DNA of 64,000 bases from positions 868,001-932,000 of the forward strand of contig ML133502.1 of assembly GCA_003864495.1 (NCBI GenBank). The letters run 5' to 3'. Under the pieces are notes generated by a model. That model was not told where the DNA came from. It did not search any database and saw only the letters and a list, made by a program, of their open reading frames with translations. Source of the stretch: Nemopilema nomurai (lineage: Eukaryota; Cnidaria; Scyphozoa; Rhizostomeae; Rhizostomatidae). A program made the position numbers and the translations under genes. Shown piece by piece: positions 17,901 to 29,900 of the stretch; within the stretch, counting starts at the first letter, position 1; each line of letters starts with the position of its first letter.

Positions 17901-20539
17901 AAAATAATAATATTCAAATATGCAAAGGTTTGTGAATGCTTGCTTAACTACCAAAACCTTGTTGACTGTTTCTTGCTTGCCAAAACTTCTAAACATAGAT
18001 AAGCAGATTAACAGACCACTGCAGTGTTTTCTACAATTTAGGAAGAGCCTTAAGAGCTAAACAATAATTTTACACTCCTATAAGAGGGGCTAATAATTCT
18101 CAAAACAGAATTATACACCCTACCAAACAGCCTGCTTCCCATGGTGACAAGAGGGCTAATACTTCTTTCAAATGAAACACTTGATTGGAGGTGTAAAAAC
18201 CTTTTTTCAAAATTAGCCCTGCTTAAAGAAAGTAGCAGCAAAATAATTGGAAAAAGCACCATCATTTGTGGCATCTTTAAAAAATGATGCAAAAAGGCCA
18301 CCCTACCTAGAAGCTTAATGCATAGTTGCCAATCCTTAGCTTAAAAATATTTAAACTTGCTTTGTTCTAAATGTAATCAATATGACATGTCTTTTGTCTA
18401 ACCCCATATACAGGGCTCGTGCTAATGAGGGGATAGGGGGATAGGGGAAGGGGTGCAATAATCAGGCTCCTCATCATTTGAAGAGAATTAGTGAATATAA
18501 ATATTACTCAAAGTAATGAATTGTTTCACTATATCTTAATCATTTGCATTTCAAATTGCTGATGTTTAAGCCCCTTGGTTGATAGTAAACCTGACACCTT
18601 CTCAAATATGCCCCTCTCTGATTTCAAATTATAGGTTGGGCCTTGATATAGACATTCTAATGACCACAAGCATCAGATAGTGTTCATCCGTTGGCTATGA
18701 GCAATGGAAGAGCCAACCATAAGGTTATTAAAAGCCTATACCTCAAACAAATGTACCCTTTATAATTTATGTTTCCATTGAGCCTACTCCTTTTTAATGT
18801 GTATTGTTGGATAGCAAAGTTGACAAAAATATAAAAATAAAATACTTAGCTAAATTCAAAGATTCAAGGCGGGCAATGGTGAATGATAGAGTACTGAAAC
18901 CTTTGAATCGATGTTGTGGCAAACAAACTGAAAGTGGTTACATACTATTGATGTTGACACTTTTATAAAACCATCCTTTTTCTGTTATCACACTCCCCCT
19001 TCAACTCCACTAAGCTTTAAAGCCTTTAGGATCTGATTACTTTTGACCTCGAAATATTTTGATTTTAGTCTAACAATGCTAATGGCAGTCATGCAAATGA
19101 TTCAAATATGTTTTTTCCTTGTACATTTAAATTTGTCATTCCAAACCCTGAGCTAACAAAATTATCTTTTGCATCACAAGATATGATTTTATGACCTCTT
19201 TTTCTCTCCGTCCGTTTAGGAAAGACTAAAAACAGAACCTAAGACAGACAAGTCTGAGGATTTGCCAGATCTCTGTGGAAAAATTTGAATATGTGAAAAC
19301 ATAAACAAATTGAATTTTCTGTTTAAGTGTGGACTTTTTAGATACTTGAATCCTGTATCATATCGAGAAAAGATGCGTAAGTAAGTTCGTTTAGGCACGA
19401 GGCTTCTCACAACATCTCAGGGTTAAGAAGATTTTAGGTTTAGCAAATTATCATTGTTGCCAACAATGGATAATTTGTGCTTGCATGAATCGTCTGAAGC
19501 GATAAGACACTATGGAACTTTATGCTACAGAAATTAGGGTTGCTGGATCGGATTGGTTTCAATAAGAGTACGCTAAGGAGTAAGACAATTCTGCAGTCAA
19601 CGAATCACGCCGGATCAGAGAGCCTTAACAACAAAGACACAGACGAAAGCACAATTCGAACAATTCAACATAAAACAATTGATTCAATGTAGCCCTAAAT
19701 AGTCACACAAAGGATTTTCAAGGCTGTCCATGATCGACAGCAGCATTCCGATTGATCAATATCATTGAATTACGGATGCATGAAATGTTCGTGAAACGTT
19801 ATTTTCTGCTGTGAACGGATATCATAAGCCATGAAAATACCATATCGTTGAACGTTAAACGCGAATCCTTAATGCTTTTCCCATGCTTCGGGATACAAGG
19901 CCCTCTCCTCTTTGCCTCCCTCCACATTCTCGGAGGTGATGCAGTGACGAGAAAGAACGTTTCGCTTCACTTTGAGAAGATCATTAATCAAGCTAGATCA
20001 TTAATTTAATGCACTAACATGTTATTTTATCTAATAAAATGGAATATAGCTCGGTTTAATTGGTTTGCAATTGTCGGTGTGGCAGGGGCAATTGCCTACA
20101 TATTTGGCAGCTGTGGCGAACGGAGCACTCGATTTATCCTTCTGATGCAGTTGTCAATACTGAGCTTAGATTTAATACTAAGCCAAACATAAACGAAATC
20201 AGCTCTACAAATTTAGAAGAACTGGATTTACTATGAGACAAGTCATGTCCTTCGTTTGATGAAAGAAAAGCTTCAACATCCCCTTTGATCACAATGAACA
20301 GTCAACTCGAGGGCCTAGACCCTAGAGGCAAGAAGCAACAGTAACATCAACAAGAAAATAAAGACCTGCATCGAAACATTTAAAAAAGAAAACATCAAAG
20401 TACCTTGTAAAATTAAGGAGTAAAACTGTCTTCGTCAGCCGGGTTTTATCCAAGTGTTTCTTATCGCCGTTAAATGTCGGACTTGCTATCTTGTAATATG
20501 CCACGCGATCATAGGTTAGACCAAAAAAGCCGGGATAGA

Positions 20540-20850
20540 CCAGTTCTCTTCGCACGTCCACGTGATCGTCGAAACTTCTCGCGTGCAATCCGCTCAGTTC
20601 TTACAATCTCTTCAGCGTGCATCCAATCAGATGCCGTTCCGGAATGATCGTCATCCAATCGGCGTGTAGGATCCAGCACTGGTGGCAATGTGCATGTGAT
20701 TAAAAAGATTCGTTGCGGGTTGTTAAGCAAAGACAATAACAAAGCCGGTACAAGGATAATAGAAACGTCTGTCTCGAATTTCTTGTCCGTGTCTGACAAC
20801 GTTGCTATAGCAAGCATCCCCACCTAAGACTCCCCTCGTTTCCACAGACA
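20540..20850. promoter_or_regulatory. Possible promoter: CpG-rich stretch with two CCAAT boxes
   Basis: CCAAT occurs at 20623 and 20654, 31 bases apart (about three helical turns), a spacing common for NF-Y sites. The E-box-like CCACGTGATC lies near 20560 and CpG is denser than in the flanks. At about 20848 the plus strand has AAGGTAAGC, a consensus 5' splice site, which would fit a short leader exon going rightwards. On the minus strand overlapping open frames span 20322-20935. No gene on either side is recognised, so this is an inference from composition and motifs. Confidence 0.25.
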
Positions 20851-23565
20851 AGGTAAGCATCGCAGGTGGCATTTCTTGGAATTTCGACAGATTCACTTCC
20901 GCCCAAATTGCAAGAACAGCTTCCCTCGTTTGCATTCTTTTTCAAATTATTATCGAACTGTCGAGGGTTACACCAAACGAGCAGCGTTATGGGAAAAGAC
21001 CGAGTTTTATGATTCTCCGTGTCAAAGTTAATGGCCCACCAACAATTTGATAAGGCAAGAGATCTTGTGAACAGGGAAGAACAAAGGGTTAAAAAGCATT
21101 GTTTATCATGTTGCTGTGGATATAATAACCTAAGCTAAATAAATAGAAATTGGATTAAAATCCAAAGAGATTCCTCGCATAGTTTCAAAACACAATATTC
21201 CTCGCATGGTGTGCACTTTTTCATGCGACTCTGCCTATCAAAACGTTTTCACATGAGTTTCAAGCCCCACATTGAATGGGTAGGTCCCCGTGTTTGATAT
21301 ATTCGTTTTTTGGTTACTCGAAACTACAGATGAAACGGAGGCGGCGTTGCATCTAGCACAAAAGCAGGAAATTCACTCTTCAATAATGTTCTTTACTCCT
21401 TGCATAGAATTTATTTAATACGTCGATTATGCATACAACTTAGTCCGTTTTTGTAAATAGACTTTCTTCTATTGATAATGTGTTGCATATGGAAGCTGTT
21501 TTCTTTGCTACAAGGACTCAAAAAAGGTATCCCCAGTTAAGCAAATGATTTCAAGGCTACAATAAACGAGAAAAGAACGAAATATATTAAATGTTGTAGT
21601 CTTATCAAGAAAGAGGTTGTACCCACTGGTTATACCCCCAAAACGTGGGAGCTTGCTACATTCTGCTAAGACTGGTTCCTTGCTTTATTTCGAAACCGTA
21701 AGTGTGATCGTCTTCAATGATAAATTCAGTCGTGCAACCCTTTTGTGAAAGATATATTTCTATATTTTGGCGCATTCACTACTTGTAAAAAACATGCACC
21801 ATTATCGTAAATCAAGATCTTGTAAGCTGAATCCCTTTTAATAACTTCACAGTCTTGGAGCTGCATTATCTATAAACATCATCATTTTTAAGCCAAGGTA
21901 CTTCGGTTCAAGTTCGGATGCTTCCTCGCAGGGTCGTTGATAGACGGCCAAGCTCTGGGGCGGGCGCCGCAATCGAAATTTTGTGAAAAACCACGCCCTT
22001 TTTAGATATTGCCACGCCCTTTTAGTGACCGTTACAGTTTTTGAAATACTCAAACATTACTTGGCTGTTAAAATACTAAAACATAAAACATAAAAAACTT
22101 GACTGCTAAAATGCTACAACATAACTTTACGCGCTTTCATGCTAGCAAAAAATATTATCGGTTCAGAGAGTTGTTTCAGACAGGCGTCATTGATATTTTA
22201 CTGCAACTCTAGAGCCCCTCAGAATGACCTGTTATTATGGGCCCGTAGTTTTGCAATCGGAAATTGTTTAAAAAATGAGAACAAATTTAAGACTTATATT
22301 TTGGCCCAGGCTTTTACGCCGTTTACCCCCCCCCCCCTCTCTACGCTTCTGCTTCCTCGAACACTCAATCATCCTCCCAGCATTAAAGACTTGCTTTCCG
22401 CTGTTATATTTAGCAGGCAAGCATCTATCAGTCCATATAAATAACTCCTTCTTTCTTTTGAAGCGATATTCATTATTCACAATAATTTTTCGTTTTGAAA
22501 GGGAGGCTGGTACTCCGTTTTCACTTCAACAACGTGAGAGTGAATGTTTTCCTTGCGTTCTAGATGGGAAACAGAGCGGTATAAACGGGCAGCGCTTTCA
22601 TCAGCAGAACAGGTAGAAGTGTAAATTAATGCAATGTGATTCTTAGCTTTAATTTATTCTATTTCTAGAGCAAACTCAGCACGCAGCAAATTTCAGTTGC
22701 GCAGCGTTGAACGCATCCTACCCACTTCCAAGGTAAGGGTGATGTTTTTACAAAATATACGACAAAGTATAGCATTAAGAATCAACTAACTTTGTCACAG
22801 TTTATCTGAAACTGCGTTATCATAGTCTTTGGTTGAAAAAGAATGACCAAAAGCAAAAAAAGCACGGCTCTTCTTGCAGGAACGATTATTAAGAGATCAG
22901 CTTTAACGTTGCTTGGAGTTTAAGGAGGATTTAGAAGCAAGCTAAAATTGCGGCTTCGTAAAACGGGATTTGAAAACGGCTTTTAGAAAAGCGAGTGTTA
23001 AAATAGAGAATTTCCAAGTTCCGAAAACATCTGCAGATTTTTGGTTACTTTGGCCTAGCTAAACCATAATGAAAATGGGGTTGCTACGGGCCTGAAATGT
23101 GATGAAGTAAATAATGCATTTGTACAGAATTTAATTCAATCACATTTCTTATATTATCAAAGTAATAGAATAGGTTAACTGTAGATTCAAAATTTATTGG
23201 AATTGGTTCCGATTCATTTGGCCAGGCCAATTAATTTTCGGAAGATTACAAGAGTAAGGAATTTTACACTTTTGGACGAAAAAATGGGTTAACCCGTGAC
23301 ACTTTCATTTTTGAACAAATCTACGACAGAATGACTTTTTTTTGCTTCACAAATCTTCCGCATCAGATTCCTTGTGTTCACACTCTTGCAGCGATGCGCG
23401 TTTTGCAAAAAATAATTTTCATACAGTTATTGAACTACAGAAATAATTGATTATAAAATTAATAAAAATAGTGTTTCCAATACCATGTTACCAAAGCATA
23501 GCAATTTTTTTACATGCATTAGAGAGAATCTTGCAGCAAAGCTTTGCAAAGTATTGAGTTTTTAA

Positions 23566-23878
23566 CATAGGCGCCGACTTTTATTTTTTCCCAGGGGGGG
23601 CTCAAACTTTAAATTTAAAAAAAATTAAAAAAAGTTAAAAGGTAGAGAAATTACCTGTCGCTTTAATAACGTTATACAACATATGTAGTTTGTACAATAA
23701 CAAAACAAAACATTTTAATAAATTTAATAAAGCAGATATGACATCATGGTCTACAGTATCATCAGTTGAATTCTTTGATTGATTTTAAACGAAATTCCCT
23801 GGAGGGGCTGAGCCCCCCATAGCAATTACCAGGGGGGGGGGCTCGAGTCCCCAAGCCCCCACGTAGTCGACGCCTATG
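23566..23878. mobile_element. hAT-like MITE, 313 bp, with TIRs and 8-bp target duplication
   Basis: The left end begins CATAGGCGCCGACT and the right end, read inwards on the other strand, begins CATAGGCGTCGACT, so the terminal inverted repeats match at 13 of 14 positions. Both sides are flanked by exactly GTTTTTAA (23558-23565 and 23879-23886), an 8-bp target duplication typical of hAT transposases. Behind the tips are G-rich and C-rich blocks that can pair (GGGGGGG near 23594 and GGGCTGAGCCCC near 23806) around an A-rich centre. No transposase frame fits inside, so it is non-autonomous. Confidence 0.88.
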
Positions 23879-24554
23879 GTTTTTAAGGTAAAAATTATCA
23901 GTTTGGGCTGTGATTGTAATTTCCAGTTTCGCATACCGGAATACATTTACTTTTAGAGCAGTAGCTGAAGCCACTCCTTTGACATTGCAACCATCAAAAT
24001 AGTCCCATCGTTCCTTGCTCCACCAAATCCATTTTTAACCCTTCAAATAATTAATTCGGCACTTCCTGAGCCTGTCCATCCAAGCGTCGTGAAAAAGCCC
24101 CTCTTTCTATTGGAGGCCGGTCTATTGTCCTTGGATGATGGACAAGGGGCGAGCAATCCAACCACAATAGCAATCAACAACATATTTTAATGTTGTGCAA
24201 ATACTAGAATAAGGATTGTATTGTGAAAATGAGGTTCCTTGTGGAATTTATATTCAAAGGTGTTGAAATGACGAGAAGCTAGCTTAATCTCGAATAGATG
24301 GGTAAAGATAAAGGTCTAGACATTACTGGTTTATTTAAAGCCCATTGTGACGGAAACGTTTTACTAGCATAATTTGGCAGGGATGTAGGAACCACCATTT
24401 GAATTTGAGGGCATGTAGGCAACAGGATAAGGGTATATTCACGTGCTGTGAAGGGGCACTCTGAAAGGTATTGATGGGGACACGTTCAAGAGAAAAGAGA
24501 GTCAAACCATGATTCCTGATTTGAACTCAATGATCGTTATCATGCTCGTTTGAA

Positions 24555-24592
24555 CACGAGAAGCGTACACGAGAAGCGTGCACGAGAAGCTG
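24555..24592. repeat. 13-bp tandem repeat, about three copies, ending at a CRE palindrome
   Basis: CACGAGAAGCGTA, CACGAGAAGCGTG and CACGAGAAGC follow one another. The palindrome ATGACGTCAT (ATF/CREB-type site) begins at 24593. Confidence 0.7.
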
Positions 24593-26927
24593 ATGACGTC
24601 ATGAAAAGTGACTAGTTTCCAAGTCTCTGAAGCTGTTCCATCAGCTATAGAGAGAAACTTGCCTTAACCAACATGTAACACAAAAGCCAGCCAAATCTAA
24701 GAGGATATTAAGCGGCGGTTCAATAAGAAGTATCCTTTCAGGGTTATGCATTCCACCAAAGACACAAACCAGAGCACATTTGCTGTCTCAGTACCCCGGT
24801 GATTCTGATTAAAAGTCCCCTTGCTGGTATGATTAGTCCGTGGTGAAATTTCTAACCACCCCCTCCAAATTTTGTAAAAACAGGCCCCCTTTTTACTGAA
24901 GAGGGGCCTAAAATGTCTATTTTTGATAACATAATGTTAACTTGACGGCACACTCGTTTTTCTGGCTTCACTCACCAAAACCCACCACGGAAAACAGTAA
25001 ATTTACACAAGAACAAAAGAACAGAAGAACAGAAGAACGTTAAAGTGATGTAAAACTTCTCATTTCGATACCAAACGCTGCGTATAAAGCACATTGGCGG
25101 AAACACTAACCAAGAACCAAACATTTTACGAGGAAGGGGTAGGGGCAAATGAAGGGGCCGACAAAAAATTCTAGTCCCCCCCCCCATAGGAACGCTCGAG
25201 GGGCAAATCAACCCAAAAAATCTCCTACACCTTTTGTAAAAGTCCATTACTTTATCAAAAAATCAGTGAAAATCCTATTATTTTCGAAGAAATCTCGTAC
25301 GCTATTTGCAAGAGTGAATTGCCCCTCGGAAACGTCACTTGCCAGTCTATCAATGGAATTAGCAAAAGAGTACGATGGTCACGAGTCCAACCTGAAAGTG
25401 TGAGCCACTGGTAAAAATGAAACAAATAAAGATGATTTATATCGCGTTCTAGGTAGGATCGGTATATTCAAGACAAAATCTTCCTTGTCTGATTGTCAAA
25501 ACTCTGAATTTGTAAGGAGATGGTCGTTGATTGCTATGTTGTCCATTTCAAGACGATTTTATCAATTGCCTTCCAGACAGGAAAAGCGAAAAAATAGAGC
25601 ATATATTATCAATAGACTTCTAACACTGATATTTCTATAATTTGAAAAGTACATTTAACACACATTTGACGCAGCACTGACATCGGTATGCCTCTGCGAT
25701 GCGATATTCAACATAACAAATCACTCAAGCTGCTCAAACGACACGAATTTTACGATTATTCGACATAAAAGCAGTGTAATAATTATAAGTGGCAAGCAGG
25801 GTTGGCTCTACGCATCAAAGATTCATAAATAAAGCTCTCATTTATGTCTATAGCAAGCGGGCTAGCTTTTTGTTGATCATGAGAGGCCTTTCCGGGCGTT
25901 ATATTATGAACAGAGGCCAAATGTAAAGGACATCGGTTAAAGGATGTTTTTTGGAAGTCCTGTTGCCACACAAGTGAGAAAACCGCATCTTCGACCGGAA
26001 TATTACTGGCAGCTACATCTACGCCTTGTCTTCAATCATTCGATGTTTGAAATGAATTATTATGAAAACTCCAAATTTGCTGTCTTCTTCTCAATTCACC
26101 TTTCTAGGAAGTAAATCTCCGTGTTGAAGGAAATGGAAGGAAATAGAATCAATGAATTTCTTCCGATTTTGTACCAAACAAGTTATCGAAAAGCCGAGGA
26201 AGTAAAGAAGGGGATAAAAATATGGTTTCAACAAGACGAATTCTAACAACGGAGCCAGCCGCACGAATACAAACAAATGCAGACTCTGTTTATTTGTAAA
26301 AGTTTGGATTTCGGGAAATCTTTTTCGATATTGATCAAAAAGCTTCAGATGACAAAGATTTTTTATACAATGGTCTTAAGAGCTGTGCATAGTAAAGCGT
26401 GAAAATGCAATTTTTTACAGTGCTATAGAGACTGTTAAAAAGTTGCAGCATTAATGATTAAGGGTGCACCTTTGTGTTAAACAAAAAGATGATTTTCCTT
26501 TATCTTAGGGATCGTCGAAATTTTCATTTTAAAGCATTTTTGCAGGCGTTTCAAAAAGGCTTGCATAACATGTGTCGAAATCCTGAAATGTTTAGGTTCC
26601 AAGCTAGGCGGGTTTTTAAACATTCTATCGGCATGGAAGACCTTCTATCTGATGAAAGCATCAAGTATTTCAAATTAGTAGAAAGAGATCGCAGAGGTTG
26701 TAGAAAATTTTAGTCTTGTCTCCTGTCTTAAATGGCTCAACCAAGGCTTCATTCCAAATCGATTTCTTGTGTCATTTGAGTTTTGGCTTATTTGTAAATA
26801 GCAAAAGTAACTTGCGAGGGCCAGATGTCTATTGGCCTACTACACAGCTTGAAAAATAATCTGGCCTGCGCCATCATCCACTACAAACTATTCGAAGCAC
26901 ATTCACAATTTACAAGAACATAGCCTA

Positions 26928-29900
26928 CTAGCAATCGTTATTGCAATAAATATCTTGGATATAAGCATACGCTACAAAACAAAGGTAAAAAATCACAAAC
27001 ACTACGGCTAACTTCTTGTTCATCTTGAATCTTGCCACGCCGAAAGAGATTATTGACATCACCAAGATTAATAGCAAAAGAAAGCCAAACTTCACGTGAG
27101 GGATCATCTTGATTTTGCCGCTATTGTAATCCTCCTGAAAATAAACGCAACCACCTTAACTACTGAGATTGGATGAAAGACTGTAGGCAATCGTCGTTGT
27201 GTGGAATAGGCCTATGACGTTCACAGGGATACCAGGGTTTCTAGCTCCTTTGCAAATTGAATCCTGTGGAATGTGTAATTCGCGTAAGAGTTTGGAAAGT
27301 CGCCTACTACACTGTTTCAAATAGAACTCGGGGACAGCTGACGAAAACACGTTCACAACTATTCAAAAGGAAGATAGTTGCCCATTTCACCTATTCTTTC
27401 TTGAATTGCGACAAACGTGAACCAGGTTTTAAGTGTCAAATTATCATTGCTTTCTAAACAGGCAAAAGAATTGTTGGAAAACACTACTAATGCTATGCAG
27501 GATATCAGATGAAGAATGCCACAGTTGTACACTCACTCCACCATGTATAGCTTGGTTTATGGCGAGTCAGCTCGGAAAAATACCACAACATTGTGAGAAA
27601 CTTTCACTATTTCTTAGATTTCATTTCTACACGCATTTTTGCTTCAGCAAGACAGCACACTTTGGGTTCTAGGACCTGAGTGCGGTTTTAAAATCTTCAA
27701 TACAGGGCAAAAAATGCAATTGCATACGAGTTCATCGACCTTCAGCGGGAAATAGGCCAATATTTTTTTATCATCAAATGTTTATGTAAATGACAAAGTT
27801 GATTTCATGTGACACTAAGAAATTGACTGGATTCCCAGTAGTAGCATGCCTTAAAAATATCACATGCGGAGAAAATATGGCAGCAGATGATTATTTGCTA
27901 GGCTATTTCTTTAAAAGTATAGATGAAAAAGACAAAGAAATCAAAGGAGGACTGCTGTTGTTCAAAGAAATTGGATGTTAGCGGTATTCTATAAGGAGTA
28001 GGTTTTATTTGAATTTGAAGTTACAGAGTTCCGGCATTTATTGAAAGGATTCGGTAAGACACTTTGCTCAACACTTCAAATGAAATAGTGAACAAACAGA
28101 CTCCTTTGCATTCTACATCTTTAAAAGCCAAGGGACATGTTTAATCTATTTGAGTTATGACGTCATGCCATGAAGCTCAATTTGTATTTGCTCCAGCTTT
28201 GGGACACATCTCCCAGAAAGATACCTCTTTCACATTGTCATACCCCCCTCCCCAAACCCCCTCCCTGGAAAAGGGACTTTGAGCAGAAGATGCGCTTGCT
28301 GTAGATTGATCATGGATCATACGAACGTCATTGCACTGGCAATCAACAAATGATTGACGTGAATGGAAACTCGTGACATAGACACGTGACATAAACACGT
28401 GACTTACCTCTTCTTTGGGTGTGAGCAGTTCAACCGGCTTCATGTCCCTAACAAGAATGCTAATGACGAATGGAAGCCCAAGGCCCAAGTCGATGTCAAA
28501 AACATTCGAGCCTATTGCATTCGAAACAGCCATGTCACCGTATCCATCTCTTGCTACTAAAATTGAACTCAGTGCATCCTAGATTCAATGAAAAAATAGA
28601 AGATGATTAGAACTGCGTTTCTCGACTTATTCAACATTGGTGCTAGCAGAAAGTTTGAGCACAAAGACATTTATTTAAAGACTGAGTAGACATTAGGTGA
28701 CAAACCTGATGACGTCATTTTTGTGGCAATGTAAAAAATAGTAACGTAAATATGACGCAAAAAGTATCTACAAAGCCCTGGAAAGCCACAATGATGTTTT
28801 TGTATAAAAATGACGGAGCATAATTTAAGCATGGTTGAGAAATTAGGGCTTCTTAGAGCTGAAACAGCTCTTTGCTACAAGCTTATCAAGAAAAACAAAT
28901 CGTACCACAAGCCTCTTTACTAGCGACTGTTCTGTTGAATAGGAAAACACCACGTACCGGTACACTGGTGCCGATGGCTACTACCACAAGTCCCATTGTG
29001 AACTTGTCCACTCCCAGAATGCACCCGGCCCGGCCAACCAGAGTCACCATCGCAAAACTGAGCGCAGCGATCCAAAACACGGACATCACAAACGACACTA
29101 AGAAAAATCTTTGCAATTTTGGCCTGCTACAGTCAGGAATTGTCCAGCTGAATCCAACTACAAAGGGAAATGAAACTAGAAATAGAATCCAGTGCAGGAT
29201 GATCTTGATGATTGACAGGCAGCCTCGTTTCCCTTCGTCTCGTGACGGTATTTCCGTCTTGATTGGCGGTAAACACGAGCAGACTCTTATCCCTTCTTCT
29301 TTCTCATCTTCCTTCTCTTCAATTTTACTATCATCCACACTTTTGGAATCACGTGCCGATTGGAATGATCCATTTGTTATGGGTTCTGTTGATCTGGAAC
29401 TGCTTTGATCTAAATTCTCTTTTTCCTTGATGTCAATGCTATTTTCGCTGTGGAGGAGGGATCCCGTGCGCCTGTCCTCCTGCGACTCGGAAATGAACGA
29501 TGGGCGCCGCCCCACTGTGTCATGTGCACCAATTATCTTCAAATGAATAATACATCTGCTTTTAGAAATATTCCACAGAACATAAACTGAAGTTTGGGGG
29601 AACAGCGTATAATGCAGAAATTCGTATTTGAAAGTTTGGGTTTCTCAAAAAAGAAAGTTTGTCTCATTCTCTGTTTATTGATATTGCCATGATTAGGACA
29701 CTGATAGTTGCAAATTAGGACATTGGTAAGATGTTGGAAGAAATAAAGAAAATCCATTAAGCATCATTGTTAAAAGTATATATATATATATTTATATATA
29801 TATAAATGAAATATATATAATCATAAGTCAAAGGCTGACAGAGGGAAAGTTTCTTCCATACGGGTGGTACTTAATTGCATTGAATTACTCTTGATCGGAA

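Larger units (their letters stand above)
14976..26927. other. Intergenic interval, 12 kb, between SLC38A11 and SLC24
   Basis: No gene could be assigned. The part next to 14975 should hold the SLC38A11 leader exon and promoter; the part next to 26928 holds the SLC24 3' region, where AATAAA on the minus strand occurs near 26287. Between them lie a CpG-rich, CCAAT-containing stretch at 20540-20850, C-rich stretches near 22326 and 25180, a hAT-like MITE at 23566-23878 and a short tandem repeat at 24555. Many open frames of 60-110 codons occur on both strands without recognisable domains. Confidence 0.6.

Noticed and set aside
27790..27981. 63-codon plus-strand frame containing AADD as a reverse transcriptase fragment
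   Set aside because: Only one weak motif is present with no flanking reverse transcriptase blocks; it lies in SLC24 intron 9.
28886..29542. 218-codon minus-strand frame as an independent gene, and the 178-codon plus-strand frame over it
   Set aside because: The minus frame is SLC24 exon 8 (28958-29536) plus short intron ends. The plus frame is its antisense shadow.
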